The translations under genes and the position numbers were made by a program. The notes beneath the pieces were generated by a model, which saw only the letters and a program-made list of their open reading frames with translations, made no database searches and was not told the DNA's origin. From assembly GCA_947311845.1 (NCBI GenBank), contig CAMZMU010000107.1, positions 39,416,588 to 39,480,587 of the forward strand: 64,000 bases of DNA. The letters are read 5' to 3'. Source of the stretch: Poa pratensis (lineage: Eukaryota; Streptophyta; Magnoliopsida; Poales; Poaceae). Of the stretch, positions 1 to 13,090 are shown one piece after another (the stretch's first letter is position 1; every line of letters begins with the position of its first letter).

Positions 1-817
1 GAAGCATTTTTTTCTTCTGATTTTCAGTCCAATATCAATGACTACATACGCGGCTTATTACCAGAAGTTGATTGCTGCTGCTCACCAGTAGGGGATGCTG
101 CCATTTGCCACACCAAGCGCATCCAGCAGACTTCCATGCTGTAATCATTAACATGTAATGCTTACCAAACAAAACACATAGTATAATAACTTGCAAATAA
201 TCGGAATCTGGATATATGATACATAAATCAAAAGGGAAGAGAGCATGTATGTATGGACACATCGGGGAGTAATGAACGCAACATCAGGTCATATGATCTC
301 ATATGCACAGTACACTGATCCGAGGTGCAAGTATGAAAAATCAAGTACGGTTCCAATGAGCTAAACAAAAAAAACAAAAAATACTTACGAAATTAGAGTC
401 GGAGGAGGATGTGTCCTCCTCCATGTCTAGGAAACACCCCCTACGCCTCAATCATCCGGTTCATGGACTTCCGCACAATCTACACCTGCATTGGCATGAA
501 ATTTTCAAGATACAAATGGGATGTGTATAGTTTTACATCACCAGAACTCGCAGTCCAATCCATCCATCCAATTTACAGCCAGATATAATGAACCAAGAAG
601 ACTGTAAATCTTTAATCTTGCAATCACGACATGAGCATCTAGAACGAAATCAAAAAGGTCTCCTGACAATTCTCACCCAATACCATTTACCACGATAAAT
701 CATAACGGCTGATGAGCACACAACTCCTAAATTATCAACTACGACTGAACGATCTGGGCGATAAACCAGATGTTCCTGCAGTACAGCAAGCGAAGGGGCT
801 GGAGCTAACCTGGTCAG
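1..817. other. Ancestral flank left of the transposon block
   Basis: No convincing coding region is seen; the reading frames here are short and unlike known proteins. This stretch ends with GCGGA, the target-site duplication of the founder solo LTR, and would have continued directly into 30583 before that insertion. It could be the non-coding end of a gene lying outside the window, but nothing in the sequence proves that. Confidence 0.6.
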
Positions 818-1567
818 GCGGATGATAACCCACAAGTATAGGGGATCGCGTGTAGCCTTTTCGATAAGTAAGATTGTCGAACCCAACGAGGAGCTAAAGG
901 TAGGATAAGTATTCTCTCAAGTTCTATCAACCACTGATACAACTCTACGCACACTAAACGTTTGCATTATCTAGGAAATAAAACTAGCAATACGGGTATG
1001 AGAGATAGTTTTGCAGGATAATAAATATAAGAAAGTAAAAGTTAGTGCTGCAGCAATAAAATACACTAAGTAACCATATACTAACAGTACCATGAGTGTG
1101 GAAAATGGTGGCAATTGTGATGGCTTTGTCCAAGATTAATTAGTGAAGACATTTAGTTCATCGTCTTTGATGCAGTTTTCAATGTGGGAGAGGCTAAATA
1201 TACATGTACTCCACTACTTGGGATTACAAGTACTATATGATTGGATTGTTAGCAAACATCCATAAATACTAACAATGCATTAAGGTTAACCATAGTCTTA
1301 AGTTCATGGTCCTCTTACTCTCATACATGCAACTAACCGGTTTGAGCCCTCAGGTTTCTGTCACTCCGGCAGGACTACCCCTTCCTTTGCACATACTACT
1401 AACCCTAGGGTGTTGATCCATGCGCGGACAAATATAATGGACACCAAAGGACAGTACCATATCAACATACAACTCTAATGAACCATAGACATTCAACAAA
1501 GCAATCAAAAGACAAATAAACTACGCAAATATACATGTCATAGATCATAGGATAAATATTATAGCAT

Positions 1568-3059
1568 TGATAACCCACAAGTATAGGGGATCGCGTGTAG
1601 CCTTTTCGATAAGTAAGAGTGTCGAACCCAACGAGGAGCTAAAGGTAGGATAAGTATTCTCTCAAGTTCTATCAACCACTGATACAACTCTACGCACACT
1701 AAACGTTTGCATTATCTAGAAAATAAAACTACGGTAGCAATACGGGTATGAGAGGTAGTTTTGCAAGATAATAAATACAAGAAAGTAAATGTTAGTGCTG
1801 CAGCAATAAAATACACTAAGTAACCATATACTAACAGTACCATGAGTGTGGAAAAGTGGTGGTAATTGTGGTGGCTTTGTCCAAGATTAATTAGTGAAGG
1901 TACTTGGTTCATTGTCTTCGATGCAGTTTTCTATGTGGGAGAGGCTAAATATACATGCACTCCACTACTTGGGATTACAAGTACTATATGATTGGATTGT
2001 TAGCAAAGCATCCGCAAATACTAACAATGCATTAAGGTTTCCCCAACCATAGCCTTAAGTTCAAGGTCCTCTTACTCCCATACGTGCAACTAATCGGTTC
2101 GCGTTCTCAGGTTTCTGTCACTCCGGCAGAACTTCCCCCTTCGTTACAAATACTACCAACCCTAGGGTGTTTGATCCATGCGCGCACAAGTATAATGGAC
2201 ACCAAAGGACAGCACCATATAGACATACAACTCTAATGAACCCATGCATTCAATTAAGCAATCAAAAGACAAATAAACTACGGAAACATGATAAATCATA
2301 GGATAAATATTATAGCATCAAACACCATGTTTACATAGGACGGTACAGAGGTTTGTGGGAGGATGAACCACTGAATACAAGGAGGAGATGGTGATGGAGA
2401 TGGCGGTGAAGACGGCGGAGAGGGCAGCGAGGGCGCAGGGCGGCGGCGGCGCCGGCGGTGCGGGGAACTCCTTTCCCCGCCGCCGGCAAGCTTGGGGAGC
2501 GCCGCCCCTTAGCCTCCCTCCTTCATGGCTTCTTGGGAGCCCTCCCCCATGGAGATGGGATCCATGGGGGAGGCAAAAACGTGGCTTTTGGTGGCTGAAA
2601 TTCGTGGGTGGAGGAGTCCTCCACGAATTAGGTTTCCTCCCTTTATATATCTTCTCGGATTTCCGTCACCCCTTTTAGGGTTCCACCAAAACGGGCCTAC
2701 AGGCCGCGTCCGAACTCCGATTGGGCTGATCTCGGGCTTAAAATCTTCGTATGGAAAATTGTGACAACTTTCGTAACAGCCAGGTCTCCATATAACGTCA
2801 TCTTCGAGGGTCAAACTGGCAATCTTCGTAAAAAGTTCTCAGACAGATTTCAGGAAAGTCCCAATTCGACTCCAACAAGGTTTCCTCTTGTATTCTTGAT
2901 AATTTCTACACATCAAAGAGTAAAACAAGAACATTGTGCACTTTTGCAACTATTAGTAGGTTAGTCCAAATAAATAATAAACTTAATATAAAACAAGTGC
3001 TAAAAGCATAAAAATGGCATGAAACAATCAAAAATTATAGATACGTTTTGGACGTATCA
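1568..3059 (-). repeat. 3' LTR of family A element
   Basis: Complete 1492-bp LTR with TG...CA ends. It directly abuts the polypurine tract at 3061-3073 and the AGCAT duplication at 1563-1567. Short open frames inside it recur in every A LTR copy and are not genes. Confidence 0.88.
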
Positions 3060-6000
3060 ACATCCCCAAGCTTAATTCCTGCTCGTCCTCGAGTAGGTAA
3101 ATGATAACAAAATAATTTTTGATTGTAAATGCTATGATCAGGTCTTTAACAATTGCATGATGTATGGATAATAAAACTTAGCAATCATGTTTCCTAATGA
3201 AAAGTATCAACGAACTAAGAGCTTATAACATGAAATTTATAAACATCAACAAGATTGTAATGACCATAATAAAGCATGATAGAGTGGTATCTCGCTTGCC
3301 CTTAATTGTGGAGCAAAACATAAATGCCAAGGCACCTCTGAAGTTCAAGTGAAGACTAGATATAGAGATATCAAAGATAAAAGCATCATGGTTATACCTC
3401 AATTAATCGTATTCTGGGACAAGCACATTACACTAAGAACGACAGCTATGCTCTCGAAGAAGTGCTCAAAGAAAGGATGGTGACTCAACATAAAAATAAA
3501 AGATTGGCCCTTCGCAGAGGGAAGCAGGGATTAACACGTGCTAGAGCTTTTTGTTTTAAAAACAGAGGTAAAAATGTTTTGAGAGGTGTTTGTTAATTGT
3601 CAACGAATGGTAGCGGGTGAGAACAGTATTCTACCTGTCAAACGGACTTTTAAGAGCGGCTCCCATGAAGGACGTTATTTCTACCAGCAAGGCAGATCAT
3701 CCCTCTTTCTCTTTGGTTTACACACATTCAGGTATTTCACTGTTTGTCATTGCTTACTGATGAATCAGGGCAAAAGTGTGAAGAGAATTAATTGGTTAAA
3801 GTTGTAATTAATTGGGACTGGGCACCCCGTTGCCAGCTCTTTTTGCAAGTTATTGGATAAGCGGATGTATATGCCACTAGTCCAGGTGTAAAAGTCCATT
3901 TGACAAATAGAATAAAGAATAACCACACTAATTCCTCATGAGCTAGTAAACATTGACACAAAAAGAGAAATATTTTGAAGGTTTTAAAGGTAGCACATGC
4001 AAATTTACTTGGAATGGCTTGAAATACCATGCATAGGAATTTTTTGGTGGACTCTTTGGGATAACTTGGTTTTAAGGATTTGGATGCACGAGCAGCATTC
4101 CCGCTCAGTACAAGTGAAGGCTAGCAATAGACTGGGAAGCGACAACGGTCATAATCATGCTTGCGACAAAATAAAATTAACGGAGGCATAAAAACGATAC
4201 TAAAACTCTGAGGCAAAATAGATCATCAAGGCTTAATTGACTTTTATTTTTCAGTCATAACATGTGTGAGCATGTGCCAAGTCGATTCAAGTGAATTATT
4301 CAGAGGAGGATACCACAATACCATACCATCTTATGAACAGGACAATGCATGTTGATATCAAAATAACATAATATGCACTATTAGCTAGTTGAGACTAACC
4401 ATAAGAAAACATAAACTACTAAACAGTATTATTCACACATCATTTTTAAGTTTCAACAAGTAATCCATTAACCAAGTAAACATTGAAAACAGAGGATAAA
4501 TAAAATATGTGACGATCCACTTATTAATGTAACTGGTGTTTGATGCTAAGATAAATAGATAATAAAATACAGCCGCTTCAAGTTTAGTTAAGTTCCTATG
4601 TTGCTCAAAAAACAAAGTTTAAAGGTTTGCAAACCGTGGGGTTATTGATGAAGAGGGATGCGGGGACATCCCCAAGCTTATGACTTTGGTAATTCTTCAA
4701 TATTCCATAGTTTGGTGTTCCTTCATTCTCTGTGAAAAAACTTCAACACAAAAACTTTCCCATTCTTTTCTGCGGTTAGACATTAGTACAATAGATAATA
4801 TTTCCCAAGTGCTACTATTAAACCAAATAAAATTTTGTTTTTAAGTTACAGAAAGGTTGCTTAAATGGCCAACTTATAAATGAAAGGTAAGAACCATTAA
4901 AAATCAAATGAAAACGAAAAGAGGCCACTCTTGCAACAAAAGTCAGAATCTGTCCAGAAAAACAGCAGCTGGAAAACGCAATTTTTAGGTGCACTTAAAC
5001 ATGCCCGAAATTTTAGCCAATTTTTGTACATGCAGAGGATTAGGTGCTACAACATCAGTAATTTTTTCGTGATTTTTAGAGCTTCCAGTAAAATATGAAA
5101 AATCGCGCAATAAGCAGTAGATACCGAAAACAGAAAATCACTTTTTACATATGTATCAACTAAGCTAAATGGATAAAACTTGGTACTTTATTTTTGATAA
5201 ACTAAGAAACCAGAGGCTAAGCAAGACCTAAACATGCTAGCTACAGCAAGGAAAACTCTAAATAAAAATCAAAAGTAAAACCCAAATAAAATTAAAATAA
5301 AGAACCAAACAAAGAAGCAAAACAAAAGAAAATATTTTTGTTATTTTGAATTTATAAGTGAAAGTAAAGAAGCAATCGAAACCAAATAAGGAGCCTAATA
5401 AAACTAAAGAAGGTAAAACCAAGACATATAAAAGCAATTATAATACAAGTTAAGACAATACATATCATGTGGACGGGTAATATAGAGTATGAACGAGACA
5501 ACCTCATGTTAGTTGATGAATAGGGGGATGACTCGGGCATCCCCAAGCTTAGATGATTGTATCTTCTTGAATATGTTCTTGGGATGCACCTACACATCCC
5601 CAAGCTTGAGCTCTTGCGTCTTCTTATTCATCTCATATCACCATATTGATTAGATCTTATAAGCTACATCCACATAAAACTTCACAAAACTCATTAGTAG
5701 GGTTAGTACTCATTAAATAAAATCCACTCATGTTCAAGCATTGACAAGTTTTATAATTTTACTCAACATTAGCCACTGTATATACTAAGGTGTTCATGAT
5801 TTCCGTTGTCCGTCGAAAAACTAATGAAACTAACAACACCAAGTACAATATTGAATAAACAAAGAAATCTGTCAAAACTGAACAGTCCGTAAAGATGGCA
5901 TTCAACGAGATAGTTAAGTAGCTCAAATCGAAAAACTTTAGTCTAATGAAAGAAAGATAATAATCTCAGGTTTATGCACAAAAATTTCAAGTCAAAATAC

Positions 6001-6603
6001 TATTCTGAGATTTATCACGATTTTATTTACAGAGAAGCACAAAATCTGTCTAAACAGAACAGTCAGTAAAGATCGAATTTTTCGACCTATCTACGTACCT
6101 TAAATCAAAAAAGTTAGTCTAATGAAAGAAAGCTAATAAGCATCACTTTGCACTCAAGAAATTTCAGATCAAGATCACGTTCTGGTGATTTTAAACATTT
6201 AATACGGTGGAGCACAGAAAATCTGTTTCTGGACAGCAAAGTAAAACTATCAACTTTCAATTAACTAAAGACTATAATTAGCATTTTATTTTTATGTACA
6301 GAGGTATATACACAATATTTACAATATTTACATGTTTTTAATGAAAAGCTTCCATGGAAAGATTTGTTTTGGTTTCATAGGCATGAACACAAGTGTTCAA
6401 GGTCGACCCCCATTTAACCATTACTCATCTTTCCAATCACTTTTCTTTTTGAAAACGTTTTTAGATAACAACTACACCTAATTTTTTTTGTAATTCGCAT
6501 TCCCTATCCATAGTAAGATAAAGAACAACTTAATACTGAAAATAAAAACTACTTAGAGATAAAGCAAACAAGTGCACACAAGAACATTAACCTACGCTAT
6601 GGC
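3060..6603 (-). other. Non-coding internal region of family A element
   Basis: AT-rich sequence with no domain-bearing reading frame. It holds three copies of a hairpin built around CATCCCC (4655-4672, 5523-5544, 5578-5604), each followed by AAGCTT, like the polypurine tract at 3061-3073. Equivalent hairpins occur in family B (18114-18187). Otherwise nothing recognisable was seen. Confidence 0.7.
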
Positions 6604-6621
6604 TCCCCGGCAACGGCGCCA
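6604..6621 (-). promoter_or_regulatory. Primer binding site, tRNA-Asp type, family A
   Basis: The minus strand reads TGGCGCCGTTGCCGGGGA, complementary to the 3' end of plant tRNA-Asp as used by many grass gypsy elements. It is ten bases from the 5' LTR boundary at 6632 and fixes the element's orientation as minus. Confidence 0.88.
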
Positions 6622-6665
6622 GAAAAGGTCTTGATAACCCACCAGTATAGGGGATCGCGTGTAGC

Positions 6666-9600
6666 TGATGGCTACGTGTTGGTGAACCCCAAGAGGAAGG
6701 TTATGATGTAGACAGCAGAAGTTTTCCCTTGAGAAATCTACCCAATGTTATCAATCCAGTAGGACTTGACGATCTATCGGAAGGTTGTTGATGTTGACTC
6801 CCCCTGTCGCTAGGGAGCTTGCACCAACGTGGAATCTGCACAGACATAAACCAGAACTTTGCCCAACACGAAACAGAGAGGTTGGCAATCTCTCCGGTCT
6901 TACAGAAACAAAGAGTTAAACGTATGGTGTGGAAAACAGCAGGAAACACAGCAAGTAACAGGAAATAGATGATTGCAGCAGGTTGTGTAAACAGTATGAG
7001 GAAATTGGACCAGGGTCCACAGTTCACTAGTGGTGTCTCAATCAGAACAGATAACTAGCATGTTGGGTAAACAAATTACAGCTGGGCAATTGACAAATAG
7101 AGAGGGCATAACAAAGCAATACATGCCAAGATGTCTACTATGAAATCTAGTTGGGCATTACAACAAAGTACATAGACCGTTATTCCAACAGCATCTATGA
7201 CTAAATAATCCACCTTCAAGGCAGCATCCGCATCCTGTTCAGTATTAAGTTGCTAACAACAGATTATTGCATGAAGTAAAGTGTGTAATGTAATCAATAC
7301 AAGTGCCCTTGGACACTGCACCAATGTTTTATCCCTAGTAGCAACAGCACATCTACCATCTTAGACCTTTCTGTCACTGATCCAGATATCTAGAGACTGA
7401 ACCCACTATCGATCATAAATACCCCCTCTTGGAGTCACAAGGATCTACTTGGCCAAAGCATCTACTAGCAACGGAGAGCATGCAAGATCAAGAGCACATA
7501 GATAAACAACTTGAATAAACATGGTATCAATATTCATCGGATCCCAGCAAACACAACATCTAGCATTACAATAAGATGATCTTGATCATGTTAGGCAGCT
7601 CACAAGATCTAAACATGGAGGCACAAGGTAGAGAGACAACCATCTAGCTACTGCTATGGACCCGTAGTCCAGGGGTGGACTACTCACGCATCACTCCGGA
7701 GGCAGGCATGGTGATGTAGAGCCCTCCGGTGATGATCTCCCCTCCGGCAGGGTGCCGGGAAGAGCTTCAGAACTCCTCCGATCTGAGATTGACGATGACG
7801 GCCGCGACGGAACTTTTCGTGGAATATGATCGACCGTAATAGGGTTTTCGCGTCGCGGAGAATATATAGGCGAAGAGGCGGCGTCGGTGGCCGAGGGGGG
7901 CCACCACGCCATAAGGGGGCGCGGGCCCACCCTGGGCCGCGCCCTAGTGTGGCGTGGCCCCCTGGTGGGTCTGCTCCGACTCCCCTTTGCACTCCGTGAT
8001 CTCCTCGTGATATTATTGACGATGTCTTTTGTTTCGTCCAATTCCGAGAATATTTCCTTAATAGATTTTCTGAAACCAAAAACAGCAGAAAACAGGGAAC
8101 TGGCACTGTGGCATCTTGCTAATAGGTTAGTCCCAGAAAATGCATAAAAATGATATAAAGTGTAGCCAAAACATGTAGCAATCTATTATATACTAAAGGT
8201 ACATGATGGGCTCACCAGAAAATAGAGAAATAGGCTAGAAAATCCCACAATAATCAGAAACATCTGGCCATTAATTTAACTAATTAGCCAATGACAGCCG
8301 ATAGATCTTAGAAATAATTAATTGACTTTTAAAGTTAGAAATAATTACCCACCATTGCCCTCCATAAGTTATTTTGTACCCCTTCGTTGCAACCAGCTAA
8401 AAGGCTATAGAATCCCCTCCATCGGAAAACCTACCCTACGTCCTCACGGCAGACCGCCGCCACCACCGTAGTTGCATCAATTCTGTTGGCCGGCCGACAC
8501 CAAGTCCATGCATACAAACGTCCTCATGCTGTCATGCAGCCCCCACCTGCTGTATTTGTATCGATTCCGTCGGCCGACCGATCTGATCCACCAAGTCCAT
8601 GAAGATGTAGCAGATTACCAGCGGACACTTATCGTGCAAGATGGATTGAAGACTTTCCTTAATTCCTATGGTTTGCACATGCTAGGAGACAGCAAGATTT
8701 ATGGTTCCCGGCGGCAGTAGAGCAGCGTTCCTTGATTCCTATGGTTGGCCGGCGCAGGAAAGCAAGATTCGCGGATTCAATCCCTCGCATCGTACGTCCC
8801 TTGGACACCTAGCTAGCTGGATCTTCCATTCAATTAGCATGATCTATAAAATCACGTAACTCCACCATGCACGTCGATCAATCTTAGCAGTCAGCAGATC
8901 ACGTATGTTAATGGCTACAAGCCTTCGATCCTCACTGCAGCAGCGTCAGGTAATTTTTTTAACAGGCGTCAGGTAAATATGGATAGCCACATGCCCACTG
9001 TTCTATATGTTCTACAGTGTGCACATGGTCGAGCTGATCAATCTAGGCACGTACAAACACATATCTATATTCGGTTGCATCAGCTATTCCTCTATATAGT
9101 AAATCGTATAGTCTAATCTAACTTTCAAAAAAAAAACTCATATGATCTCGATATAGATCCTTCTCATTGAAAAATGATCTCCAGAGATTTTCATGTCCTT
9201 ATATTACTATTTTCTTTCCCAGATATTGCCCATGGGAGACCCGATCAGTTACATAAGACGAGGTGTATGCTGCATGCAATTTTGGTTCCACAAGCGTATG
9301 TTATTTGTAAACTTTGTCGTCCTTCTTCGTGGTCTATCTTGCTGACAACATGTATCTTCTTGATTATGTATTCATTATTAGAACAAATATCACATATAGT
9401 CTGCCGCCTCCACATGCTCGCTTTGATTGAAACCTAATAAGTAAAAAAAATCCAGTTTAGACAATGGATGTATTCTATATATTTAGATACACAAAAATAT
9501 TATATGTATATTTATATCACCAAGTACCTTTATTCTCGCATTCCCAATCTCCATGTTTAGAAAGATAGTGCGTTCTTGATTATGTGTTGGCTGTCTTGGT

Positions 9601-12600
9601 TGGAACTGAGGCCGTGAGGCGTCATCAACTCCAGGTGAATCAAGAGATCGCTACAACCAGTGAACAAAGATAAGTGGCTTGAAGAATCAGATCTGCTAGG
9701 TGAGGCTACAGCTATGCCTTCTAATATCGATGTTTATTTTTAAGTATTCTTAATTTTCTATTTTCACTTAATTGACAAAAGTTTCCAGAGATTACTACCC
9801 TGTGTTTTTATTCTTTATGAAGACATGCTGGGTTCTTATTTTATCAATCATCATGGACAATAAAGTATCCGCGGTTGATTATTTGTTAGTACAGATCACT
9901 GTGAATTAGTTTCAAGGGCACTATGGTTAGCACGAGATATATTTACGGATATTTTACAGGCTAGACCAGTACCTACATATCTTCCTTTCTTTTGTCACTT
10001 CTCATAAATACCAGGAATATGAATCCACTAAATTTTATTCAGGGTTGGAAGAATTCACATTTGTCATACTTGTAGGAAAATCAGGGACTCGGGGCTATAT
10101 AGAACTCATGGTTTTGTACTCCTTTCGAGCTCCTGCAATGATCCTAGAATTCAATATAGAAAATCCATATCAACAATCAATCAGTTTGTGTATAACATAT
10201 GGCTAGGATTAAATAGTAGTACACATAGTGGAGCACAAAACCACCCGCTAGAAATAAAGGAATCAATAATTACATATTAGGTGCTATGGTTAAGTAAATA
10301 TTACAACTTAAAGAAGTACCATCATGCTGCACTACATCGTCTGAAAAAGCAGTTGAATCGGTCTGCTAATAAAAAGGATTTCAATTTTGTGCATGCATAT
10401 ATATGTATAGTTCCATCTGACTACTATTGGCGATTTTGCATGCAACGGTATGGACTTTATATGTTTCTTATAAAACATGCAGCAGGACAACTCATGCATC
10501 ATTGAATATTTTACATTAGAGTTTCTTTTCTCTATTCTTTCTCCATTGATGCGGAGTGCACTAGCAGAATTTTTACATCTTTTAACGAGATGGCAGCTCA
10601 AGTATCCTTGGTATTTTCAAGGTGATTAAGAGCTTAGAATTGGTGGCAAACAAAAATTTCTTGACAAAGACGTCTATCTTTCATAAAATGATAAACTTTT
10701 AACTTCACATTTCCATAATAAGCACTGCACCAACTTATGATAGTAGGCAGTGCCTGTGATATATGTTGCACCTTTAATAAGACCGCAATAGAAATCCGTT
10801 GCAACTGTCCTCAACTATTGGCACTTGATGCAAACATTTTAGCACCTATGCCTTTACTGTTCATTGCCTATTGATAGGAACGTTGAATTATACTTGATCT
10901 TTTGTTCCAAGTCCATTTTAGGCACAACATTCTATAAATTCATTATTTTCATCTGGACTACTGAAGTGCTTGCATGTAGGCATGGAAAATTCAAGATGTA
11001 GATAAAGAATAATCATGCTTGCGCAAAGGGAATTCTGGAACAATTTGTTATTTTGACAGTCCTCTAATCTGCACTTCGCATACTTTGTTGGCTAAGTACA
11101 CATAGTCTGCAATAATAGGTATTTACAAAGGTCATCACTAATTTACAGCTGAACTGCTTGCATGCTGGCATGGAAAATTTAAGACGCAGATAAAGAATAA
11201 TCATGATTATCCAAGGGCAGCTGTAATAATTTTTCATTTTGGCACTCCTATTTCTGCAATTCCACTATTTTGTTAGCTAACAGTTTGCAATATTAGTTAC
11301 GTACGAACACCAATTATAGAGAGTGGCATACTGTGTGTGGTGATCAACCATTCTGGAGTTTGTCGGGTGTATTCGTGACCAACACAAATCCAAATAGGAC
11401 AAGTTTGACCGAATTAGATTTATGAATATGTTTCTATGTAGATGTGGTTGGTTTGCTTACGGTGATGGAACCAATAAAGGAAATACGTGGAGTACAAAAG
11501 AAAACAATTGAACTATCCTGCACTTTGCCTGACAGCAGATTAACAGAAGCAAGAACACCTTAGTGGAAATAAAGAAACTCGAGGGTAGCAGAATTTGCAG
11601 ACTGGATATTGGCGATGGAACAAATACATCAGCAGAAGTTGAAAAGTTAATAAAAATTACCAAGTGACACAGTACTGAAAAAGGTAATGATCCAAAAAAC
11701 TTATCTAAGCTTATCAAAAGTAGTCCGCGGGATAAATGAATATATATTGGATCAACTAGAAAACTTATCTAAGCTGTGACACAGTATGCTAAGCAACAAC
11801 CTTAAGTGCTGAAACAGATATGCTATACCATACAAAATTTCTAAATAGCTTAACATTCCCCGAAATCCCGAATTAGGAGCTAAAACTAAAAGTAGGTCTA
11901 CCAGTGATGCTCCTACGTAATATCAACCAAAGTGTCAGGTTATGCAATGGTACAAGGACGACCGATTAATCAACTTGGAAGAAAATGCATCGAAGCACAG
12001 ATATTAACAGGAACTCATGTTGGAGAAACTATATTCCAAAAATAATAATATTACCGACAGAATTACACCAAAAGAAACCACCAAGCCCTCTATCTTCTCC
12101 AAATAGACGGCCAGCAGACTGCAACCTGCGTCGCAAGCCTCGAGCTCCTGCTCGGACTGAAGGTGCGTGACCCTCTTCAGCCCGGACGTCCGCCATGGTC
12201 CTACAAAATCACTACCTCATGCTTCATTCATAGACTCCATTTGTGGGAGAGGGAGAACGCAGGGGATCTGAATTTGGTGGATTCCTAGGAGGCTAGGAGG
12301 CAGACAACCAGATTTGGAGACCAGAGGTGGATAAAAAAAAAGTGGAATGGTGAGAGGAATTAAAGGGGATATTTTTAGACAGCTTTTCAGAAGATGGGTG
12401 TGTGTGCCTGGTGAGAAAACGGTGGCCGGTAATACGTGAAGAGAGAGTTTTTTAATTCCTGTCGGTGCTCAGGAGCATGTAGCGCACCCATACGTGAGAA
12501 AAAAATGCGTAATATTGTGAAAATAGTGAAAATTTATATCCATAAATCCCTAATGTCTTAGAGAGTTAAATAAAATTATGCTAATTGTTTATTTTCTAAC

Positions 12601-13090
12601 AAGCCACTTAATCACAAAGAAAGACAATGCACAATAAACATGTGCACGAAACCCGGAAATGCATAAACTTCGGGCAAAAATGCAAGTTATCTAATTCAAA
12701 ACATCTAAATCATCGTGAAATTTAGAACCAATGAAAATTATATATATCTCAGTTAAGCATATATAAGTAGTACAAGATCAACTAATTAATATTTTTACGC
12801 ATATATATTATGTAGATAAATTAAAATAATTACAACTACTCTAGGAATCAAAAATATTATAAGATTGTTGCTTATCTTCAACAAAATTATATTAACTGAT
12901 AATATTGAATTAATAATATTAATAATTTAAACAAGTCATCCTAGAGGTTGTCTAGAACCTTTTATGGATCATATAAGAAATTTGAACTGACCATCAAGGT
13001 GTTGCCCGCGCATGTGCGCGGGCCACTGTGCTAGTTGATATAATAACAGCATGGAACATCAAAAATTATAGATACGTTTGAGACGTATCA
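6666..13090 (-). mobile_element. Solo LTR, gypsy family B, interrupted by a Helitron
   Basis: A full family B LTR (6666-8181 plus 13035-13090, 1572 bp) begins TGATGGCTACG and ends ACGTATCA. The duplication GTAGC lies at 6661-6665 and 13091-13095, inside the 5' LTR of the family A element. Its summed length equals that of the Helitron-free B LTR at 20293-21864. No internal sequence is present, so it is a solo LTR. It was one partner of the unequal crossover that built the tandem duplication. Confidence 0.88.
8182..13034 (+). mobile_element. Helitron, non-autonomous, 4.85 kb
   Basis: It starts with TCTATTATATACTAAAGG after a host A and ends with CTAG before a host T, the usual Helitron target. 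A perfect 9-bp hairpin (stem GCCCGCGCA, 13004-13023) sits 11 bases before the 3' end. Other copies of the host LTR (16209, 21800, 25030, 29955) show the uninterrupted empty site, so the ends are exact to the base. No Rep/helicase frame is present. The body contains short unassigned frames (for example 8472-8720, 9174-9437) that could be captured gene pieces, and a diverged direct repeat (about 10975-11160 and 11163-11330, offset 188). Confidence 0.9.
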
